From assembly GCF_001613145.1 (NCBI RefSeq), contig NZ_BDBU01000022.1, forward strand, positions 1 through 64,000: a stretch of 64,000 bases of DNA. Reading direction: 5' to 3'. The translations under genes and the position numbers were made by a program. The notes below the pieces were generated by a model. It worked only from the letters and a program-made list of their open reading frames with translations, did not search any database and had not been told where the DNA came from. The DNA comes from Nocardia jejuensis NBRC 103114. Its GTDB lineage: Bacteria; Actinomycetota; Actinomycetes; Mycobacteriales; Mycobacteriaceae. Positions 26,765-35,341 of the stretch are shown piece after piece (the first letter of the stretch is position 1; each line of letters begins with the position of its first letter).

Positions 26765-28159
26765 ATGGCAGTCATCGACGATCGCGGCCACGACGACCAC
26801 GGCCCCTCCAACTATCGCGAAGCCCCCGGTGAGGATTTCGGCCGCCAGCCTCCCAACGACATGGCCGCCGAACAGTCGGTGCTGGGCGGCATGCTGCTGT
26901 CCAAGGACGCCATCGCCGACGTCATCGAGGTCATCCGCCCCGGCGACTTCTACCGCCCCGCGCACGAGTCCATCTACGACGCCATCCTGGACCTCTACGG
27001 TCGCGGCGAACCCGCCGACCCGGTCACCGTGGCCGCCGCCCTGGACCGCAAGGGCGACCTCAAGCGCATCGGCGGCCCCCCGTACCTGGTCACCATCACC
27101 CAGACGGTCCCCACCGCCGCCAACGCCGGCTACTACGCCGAAATCGTTGCGGAGAAGGCGATCCTGCGCCGCCTCGTCGAGGCCGGCACCCGCATCGTCC
27201 AATACGGCTACGCCGGCGCCGACGGCCAGGACGTCGCCGAGGTCGTCGACCGCGCCCAGGCCGAGCTCTACGACGTCACCGAACGCCGAGCCACCGAAGA
27301 CTTCCTCCCCCTCGAAGAACTCCTCCAGCCCACGATGGACGAAATCGACTCCATCGCCAGCCGAGGCGGTATCTCCCTCGGCGTCCCCACCGGATTCACC
27401 GAACTCGACGAACTGACAAACGGCCTGCACCCCGGCCAAATGGTCATCGTCGCGGCCCGGCCGGGCGTGGGCAAATCGACCCTGGGAATGGATTTCATGC
27501 GCAGTTGCTCTATCAAGCATGGGATGGCCAGCGTTATCTTCTCGCTGGAGATGAGTCGTACGGAAATTGTCATGCGCCTCCTATCGGCGGAGGCGAAGAT
27601 CAAGCTTGGTGATATGCGGTCGGGGCGCATGACCGATGATGACTGGACGAAACTCGCGCGGCGGATGAGCGAGATTTCCGAAGCGCCACTGTTCGTGGAT
27701 GATTCGCCGAACCTGACCATGATGGAGATTCGGGCCAAGGCTCGGCGGCTGAAGCAGCGGCATGATCTTCGGTTGATTGTCGTCGACTACCTGCAGCTCA
27801 TGTCCTCGGGTAAAAAGGTCGAATCGCGTCAGCAGGAAGTTTCGGACTTCTCTCGAAGTTTGAAGCTGATGGCCAAGGAATTGGAAGTTCCCGTCATTGC
27901 GATTTCGCAGCTCAACCGTGGTCCTGAGCAGCGGACGGATAAGCGACCAATGGTGTCCGATTTGCGCGAAAGTGGAAGTTTGGAGCAAGATGCCGATATG
28001 GTCATTTTGTTACATAGGCCCGATGCTTTCGAGCGAGATGACCCACGCGGTGGCGAAGCGGATCTTATTGTCGGTAAACACCGAAATGGCCCGACTGCGA
28101 CGATTACCGTCGCGCACCAGCTGCATTTGAGCAAGTTCGTCGATATGGCTCGCGGCTAG
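26765..28159 (+). CDS. dnaB: Replicative DNA helicase DnaB, intein-free but with mosaic codon use
   Basis: The 464-residue helicase unwinds DNA at the fork. The N-terminal DnaB domain starts PPNDMAAEQSVLGGML; the RecA-like ATPase has Walker A ARPGVGKST (Lys237), Walker B LIVVDYLQLM and the DLRESGSLEQDADM motif. ATG 26765 is chosen by homology; the frame is open further upstream. Codons before ~27480 end almost only in C or G; from Walker A to the stop many end in A or T, including a TTA at 28010. The common intein site between G and S of DLRESG/SLEQD (27976/27977) is unbroken here. A free-standing intein follows 24 bases downstream. The 3' half may be an acquired allele. Confidence 0.96.
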   Translation: MAVIDDRGHDDHGPSNYREAPGEDFGRQPPNDMAAEQSVLGGMLLSKDAIADVIEVIRPGDFYRPAHESIYDAILDLYGRGEPADPVTVAAALDRKGDLKRIGGPPYLVTITQTVPTAANAGYYAEIVAEKAILRRLVEAGTRIVQYGYAGADGQDVAEVVDRAQAELYDVTERRATEDFLPLEELLQPTMDEIDSIASRGGISLGVPTGFTELDELTNGLHPGQMVIVAARPGVGKSTLGMDFMRSCSIKHGMASVIFSLEMSRTEIVMRLLSAEAKIKLGDMRSGRMTDDDWTKLARRMSEISEAPLFVDDSPNLTMMEIRAKARRLKQRHDLRLIVVDYLQLMSSGKKVESRQQEVSDFSRSLKLMAKELEVPVIAISQLNRGPEQRTDKRPMVSDLRESGSLEQDADMVILLHRPDAFERDDPRGGEADLIVGKHRNGPTATITVAHQLHLSKFVDMARG

Positions 28160-28183
28160 TCCTGCTCCGGCTATTGTTATCCA

Positions 28184-29560
28184 GTGCATTGGCACCGACC
28201 AGAACAATCGATGGACATACCTCACAGGGGTTTTGATCTTCGCAAGTCGGGGTGCTTTCCCGCCTCGACGCGAATTCTTCGCGCCGACAACGGGAGTGAA
28301 ATTTCCCTCGGTGCACTATGGAAGAACGGCGAGCAGCCATTGGTCTGGTCGCTAGATGAACACATGCGGATGGTCTGTCAACCGATCGTGCATGTGTTTC
28401 ATAGTGGTCGCGCGGAAGTGTTCCGGCTCCGACTGGCATCCGGCCGCGAGCTCGAGGCCACAGGAAGCCACCCGTTCCTCACGATGAGTGGCTGGGTTCC
28501 CTTGACGCGACTCGAAACCGATGACCGCCTGGCAATCCCGAGATATGTACCGCAGCCTGTGCGCACGGGATCCATGCCCGATCCCGAAGTGATCCTGCTG
28601 GCGCACATGATCGGAGATGGATCCTGCGTGAAACGGCAGCCGATCCGCTACGCCAGCATCGACGAAGAGAACCTCTCGGTAGTAACCGCCTCGGCGACCC
28701 ACTTCGGCGTGACCGCGATCCGCGATGACTACCCGGCGGCCAGGGTCACGACTCTCCGACTCCCAGCGCCCTACCACCTCACGCATGGACGGCGGAACCC
28801 GATCGCGGCCTGGCTCGATGAACTCGGGCTTTTTGGGCTCCGCAGCTACGACAAGTTCGTTCCCACACGCGTGTTCTCGTTGCCCAATACCAAGATCGCG
28901 CTTTTCCTCCGACATCTTTGGGCCACCGACGGTTCTGTGCGCTGGGACGCGAAGAGTCGACAGGCGCGGATCTACTATTCGTCCACCAGCCGCCAGCTCA
29001 CAGATGATGTCGCCCACCTGCTGGTTCGGCTGGGTGTACACGGCCGCATCAAACCAGCACACAAGCCGGGCTACCGCGTTTGCTGGCATCTCACCATCGA
29101 CGGCGCGGAAAACCAGACTGTCTTCCTCCGGGATATCGGAGTCCACGGTGCGCGCGGACTGGCCGCGAAAGCGGCTCTGGCCGAACTCGAGCCGATAAGC
29201 CGCAATACAAATGTGGACACCGTTCCCAAGGAGATCTGGGCGAACATACGTTCTTCGATGGCCGCAAAGGGGATGACGCATCGAGACTTTCAGGCGGCAA
29301 TGGGGTCTCAGTACTGCGGTTCGGCGATGTGGAAACGATCACCGAGCCGCTCACGCCTCGCCCGCATGGCGGCACTCCTGGACGATGCCGAGCTTGCGAT
29401 GTTCGCGACCAGCGATGTCTTCTGGGATCGGATCGTCGAGATCAGGAGCCTCGGGGAGCAAGAGGTCTATGGCGGGTTGGTGCCGGGGACCTATAACTTC
29501 GTCGCGCAGGGGATATCGGTGCACAATCCGCTGCGGTGGGAGACTGCCGTCGGGGGGTGA
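28184..29560 (+). CDS. Free-standing DnaB-type intein (Hint domain with LAGLIDADG endonuclease) downstream of intact dnaB
   Basis: The ORF has 458 residues; the intein itself is 425 residues (28253-29527). It starts with Cys1 in CFPASTRILRADNG (block A), has the TxxH motif in ATGSHPF (block B), two LAGLIDADG-like blocks (LLAHMIGDGS and LRHLWATDGS), block F VPGTYNFVAQG and the terminal His-Asn. In its length and motif order it resembles the mycobacterial DnaB intein as I recall it. The residue after HN is Pro rather than Cys/Ser/Thr, so splicing should be blocked; N-terminal cleavage might still occur. The N-terminal 23 residues are a decayed piece of DnaB. No good ribosome-binding site is seen at ATG 28184 or ATG 28211. 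The C-terminal 11 residues do not resemble DnaB. It may persist as a homing endonuclease or as a relic. Confidence 0.88.
   Translation: MHWHRPEQSMDIPHRGFDLRKSGCFPASTRILRADNGSEISLGALWKNGEQPLVWSLDEHMRMVCQPIVHVFHSGRAEVFRLRLASGRELEATGSHPFLTMSGWVPLTRLETDDRLAIPRYVPQPVRTGSMPDPEVILLAHMIGDGSCVKRQPIRYASIDEENLSVVTASATHFGVTAIRDDYPAARVTTLRLPAPYHLTHGRRNPIAAWLDELGLFGLRSYDKFVPTRVFSLPNTKIALFLRHLWATDGSVRWDAKSRQARIYYSSTSRQLTDDVAHLLVRLGVHGRIKPAHKPGYRVCWHLTIDGAENQTVFLRDIGVHGARGLAAKAALAELEPISRNTNVDTVPKEIWANIRSSMAAKGMTHRDFQAAMGSQYCGSAMWKRSPSRSRLARMAALLDDAELAMFATSDVFWDRIVEIRSLGEQEVYGGLVPGTYNFVAQGISVHNPLRWETAVGG
28199..28252 (+). pseudogene. Vestigial dnaB fragment (18 codons) directly in front of the intein Cys1
   Basis: The codons PEQSMDIPHRGFDLRKSG align without gaps to dnaB codons PEQRTDKRPMVSDLRESG at 27923-27976: 9 of 18 residues are identical, including PEQ and DLRxSG. 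They end exactly where the intein begins, as the N-extein does in intein-bearing DnaB. Weaker similarity, with an apparent 2-base gap, may extend back to about 28170. Confidence 0.8.
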
Positions 29561-29619
29561 ATCCGGGGGGGTGGGAGCGTGCCCGGCGGGTTATGGGGCG
29601 GGAGGTAACGTTGGGCGGC

Positions 29620-30948
29620 ATGACCGTCTCGAACACGGGGCCGGGCCTCGACGGGGTCGCCAGGAAGAGGCGGTCGACCGGGGTGCGGCCTACCGATGAC
29701 TCGCTGTTGGATGGGGTTGTCGCGGTGTTCGCCGAGCACGGGTTCGACCGCGCGACGATGGACGAGTTGGCGGTTGCCGCCGATACGTCGAAACCGACGC
29801 TGTATTCGCATTTCGGGGGGAAGGAACAGCTGTTCGAGGCGTGCGTGCGGCGTGAGGCGGAGCGGCTGCGGGGGTGGATGCTTCAGAGCTATCGGCGGGC
29901 CGACGGGTTCGGGATCGAGCGGCAGACCGATATCACCACGCACGCGCTTTTCGATTTCGCGGCGCGGCACGATCAGGGGTTTCGGTTGCTGTTCGGGTCG
30001 GCTACCCGGCCGCATGCCAGGCAGATTTCCGATGGGGTGCTGCGGCCGATCGTCGCCAAGATCGCCGAGTTGATTCGCGTCGAGCATCAGAAGGATGAGC
30101 GGGTCTGGGCCGCCAGTGCGGATTTCTGCGCGGCGGTGGTGGCCGATATCGCCGTGCGGGGTGTCACGCAGGCGGTCGAGCGGCGGTTGGATGTCACCGC
30201 GGCCGCCGAGTTGACGATCTCGATGACGGTGGCGGCGCTGCGGCAGCTCGATCCCGATGCGGCGCGGGCGCTGGATCGCGCGGCCGGTCCCGCGATGGCG
30301 AGCGACCCGGCGGCGAGTGCGGTTGTCTCCGAGGCCTATCCGCCGTTGCGGATCGTCCGGACCGTCCCCGAGGGTCGTCCGGTGGGCCGCCCGCCCACTG
30401 CCACCGTGGATCAGGTGCTGGATACCGCGATTCGCATCTTCGGGACCGCAGAACGGTTCGAAGCGGGTTCTGTGGCAATCGAACTCGGCATGAGCCGCAC
30501 CACGCTGTATCGGTGGTTCGGGTCGCGGGAGGGGCTGCTGGGGGCCGCGCTCGCTCGCCAATTCGAGCAGCTGGTGATCCGGATCGACAGCCGGCGCGAC
30601 AGCCGGGGCGTGCTGCGGATCTCCGAGGTTCTCGACCGCGCTACCCGTTCGGTGGCGGCCGACCCCGCGTTGCGGCGGTTCCTGGAGAACGAGTCCGGTC
30701 CGGCCTTGCGCCTCATCACCCGGGCTGACGGTCCGGTGCACGCGGGCAGCGTCGCGGTGATCAGGGCTCTGATCGATCGCGCTCGTGAGCAGGACGGATA
30801 TCGGCCGCCGGTCGACGGTTCGGTGCTGGCGTATTCCATCGCCCGGGTCGCCGAGGCGTTCCTGTACGACGATACGGCCGGTGATATCCGGGGCGATGTC
30901 GAGCATCTGCGGCAGGTGCAGCGGACACTGCTGGGGATCGACCGCTAG
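29620..30948 (+). CDS. Tandem-fused TetR family regulator (two HTH domains)
   Basis: The 442-residue protein is twice the usual TetR length. The first HTH (about 20-70) reads GVVAVFAEHGFDRATMDEL ... SKPTLYSHFGGKEQLF; a ligand domain (~70-215) follows. A second HTH (about 262-315) has the AIRIFGTAERFEAGSV ... SRTTLYRWFGSREGLL pattern, then a second ligand domain. It is thus a natural single-chain 'dimer' of two different TetR units. The start is uncertain: GGAGGT (29601-29606) is 13 bases from ATG 29620 and 4 from TTG 29611. It is convergent with the MFS gene. The target is unknown; nearby candidates are the TTTAC-N5-GGTAA sites. Confidence 0.88.
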   Translation: MTVSNTGPGLDGVARKRRSTGVRPTDDSLLDGVVAVFAEHGFDRATMDELAVAADTSKPTLYSHFGGKEQLFEACVRREAERLRGWMLQSYRRADGFGIERQTDITTHALFDFAARHDQGFRLLFGSATRPHARQISDGVLRPIVAKIAELIRVEHQKDERVWAASADFCAAVVADIAVRGVTQAVERRLDVTAAAELTISMTVAALRQLDPDAARALDRAAGPAMASDPAASAVVSEAYPPLRIVRTVPEGRPVGRPPTATVDQVLDTAIRIFGTAERFEAGSVAIELGMSRTTLYRWFGSREGLLGAALARQFEQLVIRIDSRRDSRGVLRISEVLDRATRSVAADPALRRFLENESGPALRLITRADGPVHAGSVAVIRALIDRAREQDGYRPPVDGSVLAYSIARVAEAFLYDDTAGDIRGDVEHLRQVQRTLLGIDR

Positions 30949-30977
30949 GAGCCCCCGTCTGTCCCGAGGGCCCCTAG
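30945..30977. terminator. Hairpin between the convergent TetR and MFS genes
   Basis: CTAGG-A-GCCC (30945-30954) pairs with GGGC-C-CCTAG (30968-30977), nine pairs with one mismatch; the first arm includes the TetR stop. It is 10 bases before the MFS gene's end and could serve both. Confidence 0.5.
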
Positions 30978-30986
30978 CGATGGTCG

Positions 30987-32777
30987 CTATCGTGTTCCCG
31001 CGGAATGTAATTCGGCGTCCACGGCCGCGCGGTGCCGTTCGGCGTCCGAGCGGGCGGCCGCCGGGCTCCACCGCCCGGTGAGCAACCAGATGGACGGCAG
31101 GAACAGCACCTGAGCCGCGAAGCACAGCCACCACAGTCGCCCCCATTGGCCGGGCGAATCGTGCGCGGCGGTCCGCACCTCGCTCGCGTGCACGGTGAGG
31201 TAGGCCAGGTCGTCCGCGGGCACGGCGCTCGCCGCGCGCAGTGCGGTGACGGCGTCGGTGACGCGGCCACCGTTCTGTTGCAGGAATCGCTGGTCCGATT
31301 CGGTGAGTCCCGGCGAATTCTGTTGCCGCTGTAGGGTGATCACCCGTCCGACGTCTCCGGTGGGCAGGTTCGCGATCTGCCCGAGCGCTTCGGCCTGCAC
31401 CGCCGGATCCTCGGGTTTCATGGACAGTTCGGCTTTGACCGCGGGGCTGAGGCGTTGCAGGGTGGCCAGTTCGGGCTGATAGCGGGTGGCGAGTTCGGTC
31501 ACCCGGTGTCCGGATTCGACCAGTACGTTCGCGGCCGGGATCAGGAAGATGAGCCCGGTGAAGCCGAGCACGACCGCGATGCGCACGCTCGCGCCCCACA
31601 CTGCCAGTCCGGTGGCGGTCGCGGCGGGATTGCGCGCTTCGACGGTTTCGGTGAACGCCGCCATCCAGGTCGCGAAGGTCATGCCCGATCCGAACGCGAT
31701 GACCAGGATGATCATGGCGAAGCGGTAGTAGCCGGTATCGCCCGCGGCGGTCGCGACGGCGAACCATCCGACCCCGATCGCGCTGATCACGCCGCCGATC
31801 AGCATGAACGGTTTGCGCACCCGGATCAGATCGGACAGTGCCCCGAAGATCACCAGGGTGAGCGCGTTGGCGATCCAGTACCAGTTGGCGAGGGCGTTGG
31901 CTCGCGCTTCGCTGTAGCCGTAGGTGGTGACGTAGAACAGTACGAAGAACCCGACAGCCAGGTAGTAGAACAGCAGGTAGCTGCTGATCGCCATGGCGGG
32001 CAACACGATTCGAGCGTGCAGCATCTGATGCCAGTGCCCTCGGAGCACCGATTCCGGATCCAGATCGCGAGCCCTGGCCTCGAGCAGTGCTCGGTCGCGA
32101 AGGCTGACCATCAACTGATCCCGCAGTGCGGGGGCGAGTTCTCGCAGCCAGATGAACGCGGCGACGAAGACGATCCAGCCGATGATGCCCGCGACCTGGA
32201 ATTGGAATTGCCAGCGCGGATGCTCGTCCAGGGTGCTGCTGGAGATGGCGGTGGCCAGCAGGCTGCCGAGCACCGGCCCCAGGGTCCAGAAGCCCATGGC
32301 CGAGGCTCGTCCCAGCTGCGGGGAGAAGTCTCTGATCAGGGCGGGCGTGGCGACCAGGACCACGCCTTCGACCCCGCTGATCAGCGCGAAGAGCATCAGG
32401 TAGGACGTCGCGCCGCCCACTTCGGGTACCGCGAAAAGCATGAGCAGCGAGACGATGACCAGCCCGTAGACCACGAGGTTTGCGCGACCCCATCGGTCCG
32501 CGAGTCCGGCCGCCAGCGAGCCGATCGCGCCGATCGCGCCGCCGACGATCTGGATGACGATGAAGTAGGTCAGCGACATGCCGAGGTCGGCGATGACTTT
32601 GGTGGCGACGGTGCCCTGGGCGTAGAGCTGGTAGTAGAGCACCACCGTGGCCGCGATGGTGATGGCCAGGTATCGGGTGCGGGCGGCGGTGCCGGGGAAG
32701 CGGTCCAATTGGCGACCCCAGATGCCGGTCGCGGCGGGGACGGATGGCGGAGCAGTGGCGGTGGGTGAGCGGGTCAT
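30987..32777 (-). CDS. MFS transporter (metabolite:H+ symporter-like) with a large extracytoplasmic insert
   Basis: The 596-residue protein has 12 membrane segments of the MFS fold with the loop-2/3 motif GLADRWGRANLVVYG. About 120 residues are inserted between the last two helices (about 440-555), hydrophilic and helical, with heptad-like leucines; this long loop is typical of a subgroup of actinobacterial metabolite:proton symporter family MFS proteins. ATG 32777. It is convergent with the double-TetR gene. The substrate is unknown. Confidence 0.85.
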   Translation of the reverse strand: MTRSPTATAPPSVPAATGIWGRQLDRFPGTAARTRYLAITIAATVVLYYQLYAQGTVATKVIADLGMSLTYFIVIQIVGGAIGAIGSLAAGLADRWGRANLVVYGLVIVSLLMLFAVPEVGGATSYLMLFALISGVEGVVLVATPALIRDFSPQLGRASAMGFWTLGPVLGSLLATAISSSTLDEHPRWQFQFQVAGIIGWIVFVAAFIWLRELAPALRDQLMVSLRDRALLEARARDLDPESVLRGHWHQMLHARIVLPAMAISSYLLFYYLAVGFFVLFYVTTYGYSEARANALANWYWIANALTLVIFGALSDLIRVRKPFMLIGGVISAIGVGWFAVATAAGDTGYYRFAMIILVIAFGSGMTFATWMAAFTETVEARNPAATATGLAVWGASVRIAVVLGFTGLIFLIPAANVLVESGHRVTELATRYQPELATLQRLSPAVKAELSMKPEDPAVQAEALGQIANLPTGDVGRVITLQRQQNSPGLTESDQRFLQQNGGRVTDAVTALRAASAVPADDLAYLTVHASEVRTAAHDSPGQWGRLWWLCFAAQVLFLPSIWLLTGRWSPAAARSDAERHRAAVDAELHSAGTR

Positions 32778-32840
32778 GCTGCACTTCCGTGATCGTGAGG
32801 TCGGGCCGAGGTTACGAAAGTCATTGGGGGAATTCGGATC

Positions 32841-33812
32841 TCACCCGTTGCGGGGTCGACCGGAGCAGTTCACGGGTACGGCGTTCTCGGGGTCGAGCGC
32901 GTTCAGGACATGCTGTGCGGCAACGGGATCGGAGGACGCGCCGTTGTGTTCGAACAGCGCCAGCGGGCATTGGTCCTGCACGACGATGTTCGTGATGTTG
33001 GGTGCGAGGGGCCCGAATCCGCTGGTGTACGGCAGCACGATCTCGTCGTAGCGGGTCATGATGAACGTGTATCGGATGTCCGGCTCATAGGCGGTGCCCG
33101 AGTTGAGTGAGGCGAGGAAGTTCGATCCGGTGGCCAGTTGCACCGCGGCGCCCGCTCCGGAGTTCACCATCAATTGCTGGGCACCGTCCCAGAGTCCGAC
33201 CCGCGAGAGCAGTGATCCGATCAGCGCCCCGCCGTTGGCTTGGGTCCCGTTGTTGATGGGGGTGAGGTTCACCGACTTGGCGACTTTGGCGGCCCCGCCG
33301 AGGTATTTGATGTACCAGCGCGGCATGACGGTGCCCTCGGAGTGTCCGACGAAGTCGACTTTCGCCGCGCCGGTCGCGGCGAGCACCCGGTCCACGAACG
33401 GGGCGAGTTCCTCGGTTGCCGACTCGACCATCGAACGCAGGCCGGGCACCGTGTTCAGCGGCGCGGGCAGGCGCGATTCCATGCCGTAGTTCAGCGCGAA
33501 CACGCAGTAGCCGTTGTTGGCCAGCAGCGGGGCGAGGGTGGCCCAGTCCGCTGCCTGCGTCGCGGTGAGTCCGTGCAGGAGGATGACGGGCTCGGGATGT
33601 TCCGGCGTGGGGCGGCAGTTCCAGTCGTTCGCGCCGGGTGGGGACGACGGGTCGAAGTAGTGCGCGAGTCCCTCGCCCAGTCCGTAGGGGACCGGATAGG
33701 TGGGCTGCGCGGAGACGGGTCCGGTGCTCGAAAGCGCTGCGGCGCAGGTGAATATCGCGGTGGCCAGCAGGCGGCGGACGGGGGTGCGGCGGGTCGGGCG
33801 ATGGGTCGGCAT
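32841..33812 (-). CDS. Secreted triacylglycerol lipase / alpha-beta hydrolase (class 2 lipase-like)
   Basis: The 323-residue protein has a signal peptide (RRLLATAIFTCAAALSS, cleavage likely near VSAQP, residue ~36). The oxyanion-hole region is PVILLHGL and the nucleophile elbow GHSEG; the acid Asp may be in TRYDEIVLPY and the His near the C-terminus in FEHNGASSDPVAAQHV. Cysteines could form disulphides outside the cell. It hydrolyses ester lipids, specificity unknown. ATG 33812. A TTTAC-N5-GGTAA site 46 bases upstream suggests TetR-type control. Confidence 0.88.
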   Translation of the reverse strand: MPTHRPTRRTPVRRLLATAIFTCAAALSSTGPVSAQPTYPVPYGLGEGLAHYFDPSSPPGANDWNCRPTPEHPEPVILLHGLTATQAADWATLAPLLANNGYCVFALNYGMESRLPAPLNTVPGLRSMVESATEELAPFVDRVLAATGAAKVDFVGHSEGTVMPRWYIKYLGGAAKVAKSVNLTPINNGTQANGGALIGSLLSRVGLWDGAQQLMVNSGAGAAVQLATGSNFLASLNSGTAYEPDIRYTFIMTRYDEIVLPYTSGFGPLAPNITNIVVQDQCPLALFEHNGASSDPVAAQHVLNALDPENAVPVNCSGRPRNG

Positions 33813-33857
33813 GTGGGTCTCCTGGAACGTCGTTGTGCCTGTCTATTGCTAGCATCC

Positions 33858-33872
33858 TTTACCGTTCGGTAA
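33858..33872. promoter_or_regulatory. Operator-like palindrome TTTACCGTTCGGTAA (lipase promoter)
   Basis: The core TTACCG-TT-CGGTAA is a perfect inverted repeat 46 bases before the lipase start. The same TTTAC-N5-GGTAA pattern recurs at 35236-35250 before the acyl-CoA operon. Confidence 0.6.
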
Positions 33873-34030
33873 GAGTGTTTTCGCTAAACTTCAGTTCGAT
33901 GGGGTCTTGAATGGAACATAGAATGCCTTGCGTTCCGATACCGATGTCGCGCCCTCGGCCCCGACGCGGACGGACGGCACGAAATGACGCCGGTTACCGG
34001 GCGCCTCCGCCTCAGCATCGGAAGGGACTG

Positions 34031-34065
34031 CGGCACCGCACTTCTCGGCGGCACCGCACTTCTCG
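34031..34065. repeat. Two-copy direct repeat of a 17-mer
   Basis: CGGCACCGCACTTCTCG occurs at 34031-34047 and again at 34049-34065, an 18-base period. It lies just after the quinone oxidoreductase gene (reading on the minus strand). The region 33873-34069 has no gene I can support. Confidence 0.8.
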
Positions 34066-34069
34066 ACCA

Positions 34070-35056
34070 TCACGGCCGGACTATGACCCTCCCGACCGTG
34101 TCTCCCGCACCCAGCCGGGTGAGCGCGCCGGGTAGATCGGCCAGCGGAATCGTGCTGTCGATCACCGGGGATACGAGCCCTTTGTCCGCGAGTTCCACGA
34201 GCGCGTCGTGCGCCTCGCGCACCGCACGGTAGCGATGCTGCCGGTACAGCCCCCAGTGCAAGCCGAGGATCGAATAGTTCTTCACCAGGGCGTGATTGAG
34301 CGCCGGAGCCTGCACCACACCGGCGGCGAAGCCGACCACGACTATCCGCCCGTCGAAGGCGATGCACTTCGTGGAACGGGTGTAGGTTTCGCCGCCGACC
34401 GGGTCGTAGATGACGTCCGCGCCGTGGCCGGCGGTGACGGCGCGCACCACCCCGACGAAGTCCTCGACGGTTCGGTCGACGACGATGTCGGCCCCCTGCG
34501 CGCGTGCGATCTCCGCCTTGTCCGCACCACCGACCACGGCGATCACCCGGGCGCCCGCGGCCTTGCCCAATTGCACTGCCGCACTGCCGACTCCGCCCGC
34601 CGCGGCATGCACGAGCAGTGTCTCGCCGCGCTGGAGTCGTGCCCGGTGATGCAGCCCGAACCATCCGGTCTGGTAGCCGATATGGAACGCGGCAGCCTGC
34701 GGGTCCTCGAGCACGGCCGGGGCGGGGAACACCTCACGGGCATTCACCACGGCGAGTTCGGCGAACGCGCCGTGCGGCATCGATGTCACGCCGATGACGC
34801 GATCACCGATCTCGAATTCCCCTCCCGCGCGCGGATCGGCGGCGATCACCTCGCCGCAGAGCTCGACGCCGGGCGTGAACGGCAGCTCGGGACGGATCTG
34901 ATACTCGCCTCGGCACATCAGGACGTCCGGGAAGTTGGCCGCGGCCGCACGGACTCGAACGACCAGCTGCCCCGTGCCCGCCACGGGTTCGTCCAGTTCG
35001 GTCCATCGCAGGGCATCCGCGGGAGCACCCAATCGTGTTATCTGCCAAGCCTTCAC
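34070..35056 (-). CDS. NADPH:quinone oxidoreductase-like (MDR superfamily)
   Basis: The 328-residue protein has a GroES-like N-terminal half (PFTPGVELCGEV) and a Rossmann half with the NADPH-binding AAAGGVGSAAVQL. The zinc ligands of true alcohol dehydrogenases are missing, so it belongs to the quinone/enone reductase branch; close relatives in mycobacteria are annotated as oxidoreductases of lipid metabolism. GTG 35056 has GGAGGT close upstream. It is divergent from the acyl-CoA operon. Confidence 0.9.
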   Translation of the reverse strand: MKAWQITRLGAPADALRWTELDEPVAGTGQLVVRVRAAAANFPDVLMCRGEYQIRPELPFTPGVELCGEVIAADPRAGGEFEIGDRVIGVTSMPHGAFAELAVVNAREVFPAPAVLEDPQAAAFHIGYQTGWFGLHHRARLQRGETLLVHAAAGGVGSAAVQLGKAAGARVIAVVGGADKAEIARAQGADIVVDRTVEDFVGVVRAVTAGHGADVIYDPVGGETYTRSTKCIAFDGRIVVVGFAAGVVQAPALNHALVKNYSILGLHWGLYRQHRYRAVREAHDALVELADKGLVSPVIDSTIPLADLPGALTRLGAGDTVGRVIVRP

Positions 35057-35341
35057 ATCTACCTCCGGTCCGTACCCGGGAAACCGATGCCATCGAGGAC
35101 GAGGGCCATCGACTCAGATCCCTTGTTTTGGAACATGCGATGGAAAACGTTCCACAGGCCGGGTTTGAGTGTCAAGGAAATACACTGCCAGCAACCAAGT
35201 TTTGTACTACGTCTAGCGCACTTGCCATGCTCATGTTTACTATCTGGTAAAGCTTGAGCCGTGATGGACGACCGGCAGCGGCGAAGACCACCCGGCGCGC
35301 GTGATGTGCCTGCCGGGCAACGATTCTGGAGGACAAGACAG
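35057..35341. promoter_or_regulatory. Divergent promoter region of the acyl-CoA operon
   Basis: The 285 bases between the quinone oxidoreductase and SDR starts are AT-richer than the genes. They contain the TTTAC-N5-GGTAA site at 35236-35250. I see no further gene. Confidence 0.5.
35236..35250. promoter_or_regulatory. Operator-like site TTTACTATCTGGTAA
   Basis: TTTAC and GGTAA half-sites with a 5-base centre match the site before the lipase exactly in spacing; the following A extends the symmetry to TTTAC-6-GTAAA. It lies 91 bases before the SDR start. Probably bound by one TetR-type repressor. Confidence 0.6.

Noticed and set aside
31455..32768. 437-residue plus-strand open frame over the MFS gene
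   Set aside because: Antisense shadow, Asp/His/Gln/Gly-rich without hydrophobic core.
33891..34664. 257-residue minus-strand open frame at the end of the quinone oxidoreductase gene
   Set aside because: Shifted frame of that gene plus non-coding sequence; no motif, and no frameshift is needed because the oxidoreductase is full length.
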